DNA of 64,000 nt from Micrasema longulum (GCA_022494885.1 JAGVSM010002417.1:62001-126000); one strand, 5' to 3'. Numbered from the stretch's first letter, positions 44,801 to 53,925 are shown. A program made the numbers and translations. The notes: generated from the letters alone by a model not told the origin.

Positions 44801-47800
44801 CTATTTATTGAAATAACTCATGTATTTCAACCTTTCTAAATAAAAAAACAATAATGTACACAAAGCAAAACTTTACCAAGCTAGAGATAATTTTTAAAGT
44901 TTTAGGGAAAAAAGAGGCGCTGAAATATATAAAATGGACACCATTAAAAAATCAAAGCAAATAAATACTACAAGATAAATCAAATTTTATAAGGAAGTAT
45001 TATTATAATAAATGAAAACATTTTTCTTTTTTTTTTTTAAAAGGACACAACACGGCATACTTGAATTCAAATCAGGAGTTGCGTACTGAGCGACGTCTAC
45101 AAAGAAACTAAAGCTCGGGTTTCCTAGGACAGCGGTGCCCGTATTTTAACGGCCGTAGTGAACATTAATGCGGTTGACAGCCGTCGTAACGGTGACTAGA
45201 GAGTGGTTTCCTATAAAAATGGTGTTGATAACACCGTTAAAAAATAAAACCACTCTCTAGTCACCACTACGACGGCTGTCCACCGCATCACCGTTCACTA
45301 CGGCCGTTAAGATACGGGCACCGCTGTCCTAGGAAACCCTAGCTTAATGGGTCAAAACGTAAACCTACTAATTTATGAGTAGCTGAGTCGCCTTCTGTTT
45401 GATGTGCGTATGCGGTTTCTGGACTATGCCTAATTCTATGACTAAAATTCAAATATGTGTTTGGAAAATCGCAGAACATGAAATTTTTTAAAGTAACTTT
45501 GATTTTATGACAAAAAAAATATTTTTGTTATGAACGAAACCGATAGTTATGCCTCCGGTATTTAAAACAGCTTTCAGGTATGTGAAGGGAGTGCTTTCAC
45601 TGGTACTTTATTTTCTTATGTCAATACGCTTGATGGTATTATTTTTATTTTTTTTATAGTTTGCAAAAATGTAATCAGTTAATTAATGAATCTAATCTTA
45701 TCTACACTTATCGCGTACCTATCATAAAACTTTTGTAGTAAGAACCATGTCTTTGCAATACGTGTAGATACTGTATGCCCGATAAATATATACAATTAGT
45801 GATTCAAACAGAACAAATATTAATACAGTATAAAATTATCTATTCTATTTATAGATAATTCGATTTTCATTTCAATTTTCATTCATAATTTGTGTGCCTC
45901 CAATTCAAGATAAACTCGTTGTGTTTTAAGAAAATTAATATTTTTACATGTTCCCTAGCAATTAATTCGGAATAGTCTCATTTGCATTAATTTAAATCCA
46001 TAGTAAGGAAAAATTAAAAAATTGAAGACGTTTGAATTAGGGTGGGCCGATAGTTTTTTTTTCCAATTTTAAAATGAAAGGGGTCTAAAAAGTTGCCTTT
46101 TGGATTACTCGAAATGCAAAAAATTTCAAAAAAAATATTTTATACTACTTTTGGCCTTCAACCCGAGCTTAAAGTAAATTGTTTGCCCTAAACCGGCTGT
46201 CATTTCGTAGTTAAGTAATCATTCTAATTATATTTTTAATTAATATGCATTGAACCTTATTAAAAAAGCATCTAAGGGCGTGAGTTGCACTTTGTTTTGT
46301 AATAAATAAGTAGCATTGTTTTGATGAGCCATTGTGTTCATCAATATTATCCAGGCGCTCAACGAAATCAGTTTTGCGGAGTGTAAACTTTTTGCATTTC
46401 GGTAGTTTTAAAACGTGTTTGAATCTTTAATGTGATTAAGTTATATCTTTACTAACAAAAAATAATTTTATCAATACAGATAATCAACAAAATATTCAGA
46501 GAGTTATAAATTTCAAACCTTGGTTGAGGGGTAAAAGTAGTATGGAATATTTTTTTTAATGATCTTTTCGTTCAAAGTGATGCAAAATGCAACTTTTTAG
46601 ACCCCTTTCACTTTGAGCGGCTCACTCTAGTGTGGATGTTTAGACTCAAGCAGAAAATAGCAAATATTACAAAACACGTTAATTGTCCCTGAAACCAGAC
46701 AAAAACCGATTTTATCTTATTAATATGAATTTATTAGATCTTTTAATCATAATTTTATTCAATGTTATTGAATATTTTTATATCTACTGGTTTCGAGACA
46801 TACCCGTCCCATCATCAGGACACCAATTAAACCAACATGCAAAACCCACTATACAACTTCACCATAGTTGTTGCCCAAAAATATAAAACCAACACGACAT
46901 GCATTTTAATAAGCACATGCGCTGATTAAGAAAAACATGCACTGATTTTGTTATAAAAAAATATTTTTATTGTGGGAGAAATAGTTGATAAAAGAGGGAG
47001 GGGCCTGAGTTTAATATGTACAGGGTGAAGATTACAATGGAGCATCGTATAATAGGCTATATTGAAAGGTTGTTTGGTTTTCGATCAAAGAAACATTATT
47101 TTTTAAAGCTTTCCTAATGTGAAATGTTTCCATATTATTTACTAAACTTACTTCAGTCAAAACAGATACAATCCATAATATTTCAATGAAACATAGTAGG
47201 ACAAATTTATTTAAAGCATGTATAATAGTGAAATTCCATAAAGAATTGTCAAAAAATAACTTAAATCAAATATATTATTTAGAAATAAAATAATACAAAA
47301 ACGACATACATCGGTATCCATATTACACATTTTAAAGACGATTAAATATATTGTACTGTATACTTAACATACTTAGGGGCAAAAGGGACTAAGGCAATAT
47401 TACGTATTACAAATACCACTAAAAATATATGAAATGGAAGAATAATTAATTGTATTCTCAAATTCAATATGGATATTGATTTGAAATGTTTTTATATATT
47501 ACTTTTAAAAAGAAAATATATAAAATATGCCACTAGAAAAACGTGACACGTTTGACATTGATAGTTGTGACGTCAAGATTCGTGACGATGTTCTAAAAAA
47601 ACTTCAACGGTTTGGAACAAAGCTAAAAATGAACATGAATCGTGATGTATTAGGGGCGTGGCCAATGCAATGACCGTTTTTGCGGGAATTCAAAATTATA
47701 AGATAAAAAATATTCTTTTGCTACTAATAAGTAGCAAAAAAATTTTTTTACTAGACCCTTTTTACTTTAAATTTTTTTTAAAAAACGTGGTATTTCTCTA

Positions 47801-50800
47801 TTGCATCATAACTCGACCATTTTGTTACACAAAAGATAATTTAATCAGTTTGGCGCTTCAGAAACACATTTAGGGGAGATCCTTAAGCCACTCTCTGTCA
47901 GCTGCACATAGAGGAAAGTTATTATAAATATTCCTAAGGAATACAAACTCTATGCCGATTAAGGAGGAGGGAGGAGGATGTATGTACAGGGGCCAACACG
48001 TGGTCCCCACCTCTCAGGATCTCCTCAATGCCTCTGTTTTTTTTTTATTAAAAAAAATACGTATTTACACAAGCAATTTACATAAATAAACGTATCCAAA
48101 TAAACAAAAACAATTCCTTAAAACTATAGTAACACAACAAACATAACTTACACAACAAACATCAGTAAAAACACGGATATTTACAATGAGAGAACGGCTT
48201 TGAATAAAGGACTCCCTGGGTGGTCAGAGGCAGCGGATCCTTCAGAAACACAATATTTCAGTGTAGAACCACCTTTAAAACCAATTTCTTCCCTGCCAGG
48301 ATTTGAAACCAAGACCTCAACCATGGTAAGCGAACGTACCAACCACTACACTACGAGGTGGACTCCATTCGATTTCCTTTTTCAGAATTTTTGCCTGAGA
48401 GAGCCATCAAGTTTTATAAACTTATCCAGAGTTTTTATTATATTTAACACACACAGAACTGTACTAGTATTCTGCATACACAAAAAGAGAGAGATTAAAA
48501 AAAAATTACATACCTTTTAAAAAGTGCATCGAAATATTTTTTCTCGACTGATTTTCCCTGCAGGACATTTTTGTAGTACCACTCATTGAACAAATCTTGA
48601 TTAGAAATGGTGTCCGTGAAGACGTGTTTCTCCCCTTCTTCCTTCCACCTCTGGATCCTATTCCCCATGGGGTCCTTTGTCCACATGGTGAGGAAGGGCC
48701 AGAAGAGAAAGCAATTGATGGACGATTCGGGGATCCCAAAACTCTTCGAGAGGATCTCAATATGGTCGCGAAGCTGATGGAGACCAGACCTCTTGTTGTT
48801 CTTGATGCTGGTAGGGTTACTGACAATGAGATCGGGGGACGCTTCATCGCAGGTAGATTTTACTTCGATAAGAGTCACGTAATATTTTCCTAGAAGCAAT
48901 AAAATAAATTAACATGCGCATATAAAAAATCTTTAAATGATCCTGATGTTACCAAGTTTTCCAAAAATAATATAGCAGAACTCTGGAACGACAGATATTT
49001 AAATAAACATACTGAACAGATAACAAAACTATTTTTTCTTTAAATCTTTCGTGCCGTTGATTTCAGAAAAACGCAATGAGTTGGCTGGCTGAAATGACTC
49101 AAATCTTATTAGCTCTCAGAAATCAATAGCTGTCCATGTGATGATATGACATCCCAAGATATTCCTCGTGTATTGTTGCATTGTCCTATTTTCAGCTTAT
49201 AGTGAATGAAGCTAGAGACGCGATGTAGATGTGTGAAACTCGGGAGATACCATAACCGTAATAAGCCAAAAGGATTTATCACACTTATACATAAATGTGT
49301 TACTTTTAAAGACGTATTTCCGAAATATCTAAGTTTAGTAAGTTTATATTATTTCACTACTTCGAAAATTGCACTGGCCATGTTTTCCACGGTGGGTGTA
49401 ATATAAACTCTGTTGGTTTATGTTTAAGTCTGCTCCTAAATATTTTAAATAACAATGCACAGATAAACTGGATGGCAGACGTCTTACGCTTAGATCAGCT
49501 ACATCGATGGCGATAGGAAAAGTAATTACACCTGCACGCGCCCAAAGCACTAAATTCGGTGAACGCGCATTTGCGGTCGCTGGCCTCGTGAAATGGAGTG
49601 CTCTCCCAGAAAAAAGTGCGAAACTGTGAGAGTGAAGTGACGTTCTAGAAAAAGACATTTCACTCACCAGTAGCTTAATCATAAATAACTATCGACGTGC
49701 TTAAAAACATGCTTAGCATTTAAGCGATCACAGTGAACGATAATGAACATGTTTAAGTTATTGCAGTCAGTCAACGCATGTGTAATCTCTTAGTCAATGC
49801 TCATGTCAGTTTGGTTTTTTTTCCTCCTAAATAAATACAGTTCATTGGCGAAAAATCGGCGTTTACTATAAAAAATAATACAATATATTGCGAGTGAAAA
49901 TTCAATTACAATTACTATGGTGACTGCTTTTCTTGACATTTGGCTTGCCAACCACCTCCGCCGGTTAAATGCAATAAAAAGCATGTTAAATAATAAATAA
50001 ACATAGCAGTTTTAGAATATTTTCCATATTTACACCGGTGAAATTCAATTGTGTGATTGCGCTGCAGGATTATACGACGCGAAACGTAAATATTTTTACA
50101 TTTAACATTAGGTGTTCATGAATATTCCATTGTAATTGCAAATACGATAAACAACCATGGTGAGAAATTGTCATTACGTCGCTTATTACTGCGGTGCTAT
50201 TCTGAACTACTCTCGCGGCACGAGAAAACAGTTTTTCTCGTGTATTTTGTATATAAATGCACGAGATAATATGGCTGCGAGAGTGTTTGGAATACCAGCC
50301 CTGTTCTCTAAATCATGTGACGTCAAAATATTTTTCCCATTAAAAAGTAAAACTTACATTTTAAGTTTTATGTCAAATTAAAAAATAATTACCAAAAAAA
50401 ATTAGACCAAGGATAATTTTGTAAGCGGTGCCGGTGTCATCAGATCACATTGGGAATTAATGTTTGATTTGTATTCATTTATTTTTTTAATAGTGCTCTT
50501 TTCGCTAAATTGGCACATTTATATCTAATAAATCCGTGATAATACTTTTTTCAAAAGTTGTGTTGGACTCGTGGTGTTATGGTCAGCGCGTTTGCCTTCC
50601 ATGCAAGAGGTTTTGGATTCGATTTCCGACATGCTGATGCGAAATACTTATTTAAAATGATGTTCTTATGCTAGAATATTTCATAGTCCCTGGACTGGTA
50701 CCCGAAGCGTAAGACTGATCATCTTACCATCGTGTAACAAAAATGATCAAGATACGCGGCGATTGGTGTGCCAATGCAGTGCCCTATGAACTATTAAACA

Positions 50801-51652
50801 AAGGAAGTGATGATGAACCTAGCTAGCGCGTCTAACCAGAGAGCACTTATACTATGTAGTTTGATTGTAAAAAGAAATAATACTCATTAAATTATAATAA
50901 TAAAAATACGCACATAGTTTTATTCCCCTATTATTTATAAATTTTTACCAGTGACCGGGTTTTGTCGTGACCGACATCGTCAGACTGGTGTCTGACATGT
51001 CTGCCATATCATGTCTGCCATGTCTGGTGTCGCCAGCTGACGATGTCACGACAAAAACGGGTCACTGGTAAATTTTAAAAATAAAAGTGGAATAAAACTA
51101 CGTAGGTATATTTATTATAATTAAAATGCAGTTCTACAAAGAAATGTTATTAAAAAAACTCACCTCATTAAATTGTTTATTTGATACCAAGTAGTACACT
51201 TTGTTTAATCCAAAGACATAAACGAGGAGGAATCTATTTAAAAATCATTTTTCAGCTAATAGACCGAGATTGTTCTGGAAAATAGTATTTTTAACTATGT
51301 GATTTTTTATTTCATTGGGTAAAAAGCAGTACTTTAACACTCAATGTATGAGTGCCTACCTTGGTGTATGTTGAAAACGACGAAATCGTGCTCCCTCATC
51401 ATCAGTTTTCCCGCCCGGTCGTTCCTGTAGGAGCGGCCCGCGTAACACGCGCCCTGGAAGGACGTTTGCCACAGGGGCCCGGGCGGAGGCTCGAGGGGCG
51501 CGCCCGGGGGGCCGAGGCCGGCCAGGCGCGCGTGCGTGCTGCGCTCGGCCCGCGCCGCCTGCGCCTTGCCCTGAGCCACGAAGGTGGTGGGGACCGAGTA
51601 GTTGGCCACCCGGGCCCCGGCACCGGCCAGAGGAAACTCCCTTTCGACATAA
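40814..51652 (-). CDS. NERD domain and UvrD/Schlafen-like SF1 helicase gene, four exons, 5' end missing
   Basis: Exons 51,652-51,360, 48,889-48,514, 44,576-44,328 and 41,861-40,814 join with GT-AG borders and compatible phases into about 655 residues. Residues 87-141 fit a NERD nuclease-related domain: D90 in REHDFVVF, E107 and K109 in LIEVKS, Q137 in LHQLRDH. The helicase follows: Q-motif LSQEQ (Q249), Walker A GAAGTGKT (K274), Walker B IFMDE (D349, E350), motif III WFLVDINQ (D418, Q421), motif IV VIRNTRSI, motif V RVKGLEF (590-594), motif VI IYIMASR (R623). All key ATPase residues are present, so it looks functional. By family it should act on nucleic acid using ATP. A defence or RNA/DNA-repair role is inference from Schlafen and bacterial NERD-helicase systems. 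No start codon was found; upstream exon(s) are missing or beyond the window. Confidence 0.85.
42297..42373. repeat. Short inverted repeat
   Basis: AACACTGATTTGAGTCAACT and the inverted partner AGTTGCCTCAAAGCAGTGTT pair over about 26 bases with a few mismatches and a loop of about 25. Confidence 0.6.
42503..42565 (-). repeat. SINE2 3' fragment
   Basis: ATCATCATTCCCTTTCCGCA, CTAATGGTGCATAGGACAC and TATATCAATCGCAGCGTA are the tail modules in minus orientation; the rest is missing. Confidence 0.75.
42665..43222 (+). pseudogene. RTE-like LINE C-terminus with one in-frame stop
   Basis: One frame reads EKWDESRLHAVEMRSFRR, CGKTMYDR, a TGA stop at 42,852-42,854, then NVEFRTLCKAETSI, IKKGALRWFGHVERMDTERT, NVDGCRNRGRPKKTWHDQIQ, RNNRRACMRRCMNVEEARS and VIWRSILSAYP. 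It is better preserved than the 39-kb copy of the same family and shows the undamaged WFGHVERMD region. The 3' tail is (TTG)n at 43,205-43,221. 5' truncated and located in an intron of the helicase gene. Confidence 0.9.
43445..43840 (+). pseudogene. mariner transposase C-terminal relic
   Basis: Across shifted frames the mariner landmarks are readable: ARKVTAAVFGI (usual A.KVM.TVFWD), CVLFLQDNAPVHK (usual VLFHQDNAPAHK, holding a catalytic aspartate) and LPYSSDLALSDY (usual PPYSPDLAPSDY). Several stops and shifts lie between them, so the copy is dead. Terminal repeats were not located. It lies in an intron of the helicase gene. Confidence 0.8.
43890..44060 (+). repeat. SINE1 copy
   Basis: Head GGGTTGTGGTCCCGTGGC, B box GGTTCGAATCC, CACTCTACCCCAACTTGATT, with a shortened body and tail ending in A-rich sequence. 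Confidence 0.9.
44328..44576 (-). CDS. Helicase gene exon with Q-motif and Walker A
   Basis: Acceptor TTTCTTTCAG, donor ATCAG then GTGAAT. Phase 2 on both sides. It encodes LALLSQEQVNLLYRK (Q-motif, contacts adenine in SF1 helicases), IVHGAAGTGKTLLVLHKLQ (Walker A) and the strand NRALYICYW. Codon use is balanced and unlike the AT-rich introns. Confidence 0.9.
45045..45440 (+). repeat. Repeat block Y carrying a MITE
   Basis: Matches 18,415-18,595 on both sides of the 233-bp insert (GACACAACACGGCATACTTG before it; GTGCGTATGCGGTTTCTGG after it). Confidence 0.85.
45112..45344. mobile_element. Harbinger-type MITE, 233 bp, TAA target duplication
   Basis: Terminal inverted repeats of about 105 bp: left AGCTCGGGTTTCCTAGGACA and right, read inverted, AGCTAGGGTTTCCTAGGACA, continuing with few mismatches (GCGGTGCCCGTATNTTAACGG). 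TAA flanks both ends (45,109-45,111 and 45,345-45,347) and is single in the unoccupied copy at 18.5 kb. A 3-bp TWA duplication is characteristic of PIF/Harbinger elements. Little unique interior remains, so it is non-autonomous. Confidence 0.85.
46040..46627. mobile_element. 588-bp foldback element flanked by TA
   Basis: The ends GGGTGGGCCG and, inverted, GAGTGAGCCG are flanked by TA on both sides, as for Tc1/mariner-group insertions. Subterminal inverted words are near identical: ATGAAAGGGGTCTAAAAAGT and ACTTTTTAGACCCCTTTCAC, then a region including AAAAGTAGTATGGAATATT and its inverted partner near 46,140. No transposase frame. Confidence 0.75.
46779..46826 (-). ncRNA. Hammerhead ribozyme, type alpha (minus strand)
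   Basis: Minus-strand core CTGATGA (46,818-46,812), stem II GGGACG-GGTA-TGTCTC (with G-T pairs), GAAAC, minimal helix III (C-CA-G), and GTA cleavage triplet. Helix I pairs GTGTC with GATAT through two wobbles. It is antisense to the SINE-like order but sense to the helicase gene's intron, so it would be present in that pre-mRNA. Confidence 0.65.
47525..47700 (+). repeat. Repeat block Z, partner of 18,615-18,800
   Basis: GTTGTGACGTCAAGATTCGT, GAACATGAATCGTGATGTAT and GACCGTTTTTGCGGGAATTC recur in the same order. Confidence 0.8.
48190..48365 (-). repeat. SINE3 head region
   Basis: On minus the tRNA-like head reads CACCTCGTAGTGTAGTGG with the B-box zone GGTTTCAAATCC (plus complement GGATTTGAAACC). 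The 5' flank TTTTTCAGAATTTTTG resembles that at 63,165, so the true 5' end may lie further out. The SINE2-like tail is missing. Confidence 0.6.
48514..48889 (-). CDS. Helicase gene exon with the second half of the NERD domain and linker
   Basis: Acceptor TTGCTTCTAG, donor AAAAG then GTATGT. The split glycine restores HQG-KYYVTLIEVKS, an uninterrupted NERD core strand. The exon supplies E107, K109 and Q137 of the presumed nuclease fold, then a linker rich in aromatic residues (CFLFWPFLTMW, NEWYYKNVLQGKSVEKKYF). It ends in phase 2. Confidence 0.85.
49440..50190 (+). mobile_element. LINE C-terminal relic with 3' repeat, partner of 11.2-11.8 kb
   Basis: Plus-strand codons at about 49,490-49,620 read PARAQSTKFGERAFAVAG then LVKWSALPEK, the LINE C-terminal signature (R....G.RAF.V.GP..WN.LP). 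The following 500 bp match 11,195-11,770. The codons lie 5' of the shared block, so the block probably represents the 3' UTR of this LINE. Confidence 0.65.
50567..50815 (+). repeat. SINE2 copy
   Basis: Head GGACTCGTGGTGTTATGG, B-box zone GGATTCGATTTCC (one change), body GGACTGGTACCCGAAGCG and tail GATCAAGATACGCGGCGATT ending in GATGATG. Confidence 0.9.
50940..51078. ncRNA. Palindrome made of two opposed hammerhead-like arms (type gamma)
   Basis: The left arm, on minus, reads ACCAGT, CTGACGA (50,983-50,977), stem TGTCG-GTCA-CGACA, AAAAC (G lost from GAAA), CCGGTC then ACTGGT. ACCAGT and ACTGGT pair perfectly as helix I. The right arm, on plus, reads CTGACGA (51,037-51,043), TGTC, ACGACAAAAAC, GGGTC then ACTGGT. 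Both arms share the damaged GAAA, suggesting an inverted duplication after the damage. The loop contains repeated TGTCTGCCAT. Confidence 0.5.
51360..51652 (-). CDS. Helicase gene exon with the first half of the NERD domain, GC-rich
   Basis: The acceptor is ATTTTTTCCAG before 51,652 and the donor CAAG then GTAGGC after 51,360. It encodes 97 whole codons, from YVEREFPLAG to FNIHQ, ending one base into a glycine codon. Residues about 30-65 are alanine/proline/glycine-rich (ARLAGLGPPGAPLEPPPG). GC content is far above all neighbours and most third positions are G or C. The upstream exon is not identified. A donor-like GTGAGTATG next to 51,728 would allow an in-phase joining to SLV with a 75-bp intron, but the sequence above it looks non-coding. 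Confidence 0.75.
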
Positions 51653-51947
51653 CTGGAAAAAATATTTTATACGGATTTAATATCTCGGCGTAATAATATT
51701 GATGAGCACAGGAAATGGCATACTCACACTAACGAATTAGTCAAACGTATAAAAAAAACTAGTATATATTTTTATTTAAAACTTAAGGCTCATCGCTAAA
51801 AGTAATATCTTCCATACAACCATAAAACAGACTAGTCAAAAGAAAAAAAAATCAAAATTATTATTTTTAGAAGAAAAATGCGTATATAAAAATAAAGAAT
51901 TATTTTTCAATTTTACATGTTTTTTCGTTGGTAGATCAAGTTTGCAC

Positions 51948-52051
51948 ATACAAAATTTAATTCATAAATAATGCTTATGAAATACAAATGCACATTTTTT
52001 TTATACAAAATTTAATTCATAAATAATGCTTATGAAATACAAATGCACAAT
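51948..52051. repeat. Direct tandem duplication, 2 x 55 bp
   Basis: ATACAAAATTTAATTCATAA and the following 30 bases occur twice in succession with one or two differences. Confidence 0.9.
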
Positions 52052-52084
52052 TTTTTCATGGGCTATTATTATGCCGTTTGTCGT

Positions 52085-52145
52085 TCGTACTATTTACCGA
52101 CGTTTCGGGTCACATTACAGGGTCCATCATCAGGGTTGATATGAT
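52085..52145 (-). ncRNA. Hammerhead motif type beta, stem II eroded
   Basis: On minus: CTGATGA (52,133-52,127), a stem-loop region TGGACCCTGTAATGTGACCC with only about two stable pairs, GAAAC and GTC. It resembles the 19.2-kb motif (CCTG, TGCAATGG-like loop), but stem II no longer pairs well. Confidence 0.45.
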
Positions 52146-52556
52146 CTACATCAGGATGAGCGAGAAATGGTCCGCTCTCTTGGGTTCCTCCGTTCCAATA
52201 TTATTAATTTGTTCCTATTTCCATTTAATTGTAAACTGTAGGTAAAAATGCTCTATTCAGAAAAAGGTTTTAAAACTTACTACACTTTTAAAAAATACAA
52301 TCAAAATTAAGAAAAATATTTTTAAGAAGGTTTCAAAAGTAGGTACAAATATTTTTTATAGTTTATTTTCTTTATAGTGAAACCTCTTACCAAGTTCTCT
52401 CCTACACCCTTTTCAATAAAAATACACGTTTTAAATTACTTTTACTTACGCACCCACACACACCCACCCTCACACATTCATACTCACAAATTCATAAACA
52501 CACACATAAATACAAACGTCGCACACATACAATTTTGTAAACTGTTTTCTTGTGTA

Positions 52557-53100
52557 TTAATAATAATAATATTTGGCTGATTTATATAGCGCCATATTTG
52601 TAAAAAATCACCTCAAGGGCGCTTTACAATTGTATACCTAAACTTACATTCTAACTAAACTAAAGTGATATATTATATTTCCAGATTTAAAATTGAGGGA
52701 ATGATAGTCTAAAGAAAAGGGATTTTAGTTGGGATCTGAACTGACTGGGACTGTCGCTGATTCGTAAATTTGAAGGCAATTGGTTCCAGGCAGAGGGGCT
52801 GGCGGCGGTAAAGGCACGATCTCCAAATCTAGTGTATGGGGAGCGCCGGATTTCGACAAGTTTTCCTCTTCCTGAATCAAATACTGACCTAAAAGTAGAT
52901 TTTCTTTGACATGTATTTTTCATAATATAAAGGTCTTGGTATTTTGGAGCCATTTCATGAAGGGATTCGAATACTGTCCAGCAAAGCTTGTATTTTTTTA
53001 TCTCTGGGCTTTTTAACCAGTGCAAATCTCGAAGATATTGTGAGATGTGAGAATATTTTTTTACTCCCGTAATAAGCGTTGCTGCTGCATTGAACACAGA
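52557..53100 (-). pseudogene. L2/CR1-like LINE C-terminus and 3' end
   Basis: An open 136-codon minus frame (52,687-53,097) reads FNAAATLITGVKKYSHISQY, LRDLHWLKSPEI, RFGDRAFTAASPSAWNQLPS and ends FRSQLKSLFFRLSFPQF. These are the hallmarks of the L2/CR1-group C-terminus (NAAARL.TG....HI...L..LHWL; GDRAF..A.P..WN.LP). The 3' UTR carries TATAGCGCCATATTTGTAA and CCTCAAGGGCGCTTTACAAT and ends in (TAA)n at 52,557. The frame is unbroken, so this is a fairly young truncated copy. Confidence 0.9.
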
Positions 53101-53189
53101 TTAAAGTTTATTAGTTTGATATTTTGGGAGATTTGCGTATATTCAATTCCACTGTTAATCTAAATGTTATTAAAAAATAAAATAAAGTA

Positions 53190-53255
53190 TGATAGAAATC
53201 GAATCTGCAACCTTGTGCGTGGTAGTCAATACGCTAACCGCGAGGCGGACAAATA
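53190..53255 (-). repeat. Lone tRNA-like SINE head (SINE5)
   Basis: On minus: CCGCCTCGCGGTTAGCG (A-box-like) and AGGTTGCAGATTCGATTTC (B-box-like). It differs from the other families here and lacks a recognised tail. Confidence 0.45.
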
Positions 53256-53445
53256 CACAAAATATTTTTTGTTGTAATCTAGAGGAGGAAAGCATAAAAT
53301 TAATTTGTCAAATTATTCGGATTTTGTTATCTTTACCCAGAATTTCATAATGCATAAATATCGCTGTTATTTACTTGTTACGAAAATATGCAAGATAACA
53401 CTGTTTGCGCCCATCCTTTTTGTATTTTTTTTAATACAATAAAGA

Positions 53446-53790
53446 TGAGGTAATTCAGTGGTTTAAAAAAAACTATTTATTAATAGACTATCAAACTAAA
53501 CCACAAAATATCTTATTTTATATATCGTATTTTCACGGTAATGATATTTTTGTAATTTAAAAAAAAACCCACCGAAACTTTGGAAATAACAACGGTCCAT
53601 GACGTCACGAGGTCAGGTCGGTAAGTGTTTCTGACATTTAAATATTGTGAATCCCATACAAAATGTTTGTACTCGCTAAACATTAAAACTTGCTATACGT
53701 GGCTACCCGGAAAGCGGTAATCTGTTACCGGTTGCCACAACAACGCTGTTATTTATAAACACGTATATTTAAAAAAATATTATTTACAAA
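53446..53790 (+). mobile_element. MITE-B copy
   Basis: It starts ATGAGGTAATTCAGTGG, has AGACTATCAAACTAAACC and TATCGTATTTTCACGG, then ATGACGTCACGAGGTCAGG and GGTAATCTGTTACCGGTTG, matching the order at 63.6 kb. Confidence 0.7.
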
Positions 53791-53841
53791 TTTTTTACAT
53801 ATTTTTTAATTTTTTAACATTTTGGTAATTTTTTTATTACA

Positions 53842-53925
53842 TTATTATTATTATGGATAACTTATATAGCCATATTTTCGTAATATAATACCTCAAGGGC
53901 GCTTTACATAGTGATTCTATGGTTA
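53842..53925 (-). mobile_element. L2/CR1-like LINE 3' tip
   Basis: ATTATTATTATGGATAACTT and CCTCAAGGGCGCTTTACAT match the 3' end of the 52.6-kb LINE, with the (TAA)n tail. Only about 80 bp are retained. Confidence 0.8.

Larger units (their letters stand above)
44577..48513 (-). other. Intron of the helicase gene with MITE, foldback, ribozyme and SINE3
   Basis: A 3,937-bp GT-AG intron. Besides the elements listed separately, 47,395-47,505 resembles 17,695-17,800 (AAAATATATGAAATGGAAG, ATAATTAATTGTATT). The remainder is AT-rich. Confidence 0.8.
48890..51359 (-). other. Intron of the helicase gene with LINE remnant, SINE2 and ribozyme palindrome
   Basis: A 2,470-bp GT-AG intron. Its listed contents account for about half; 48,900-49,430 and 50,200-50,560 show nothing I recognise. 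Confidence 0.75.

Noticed and set aside
48506..48893. Alternative frames over the NERD second exon (48,506-48,847 minus, 48,597-48,893 plus)
   Set aside because: They do not join to neighbouring exons, and the phase-consistent frame carries the NERD residues.
51352..51693. A 113-codon plus-strand frame and an 82-codon minus frame in the GC-rich exon
   Set aside because: GC-rich DNA lacks stops in all frames. Only the minus frame joining in phase to the NERD core at 48.9 kb makes sense.
52440..52520. A CRISPR-like or satellite array
   Set aside because: It is CA-rich simple sequence (ACACACCC, CACACAT) without regular repeat-spacer structure. No CRISPR array exists in the window.
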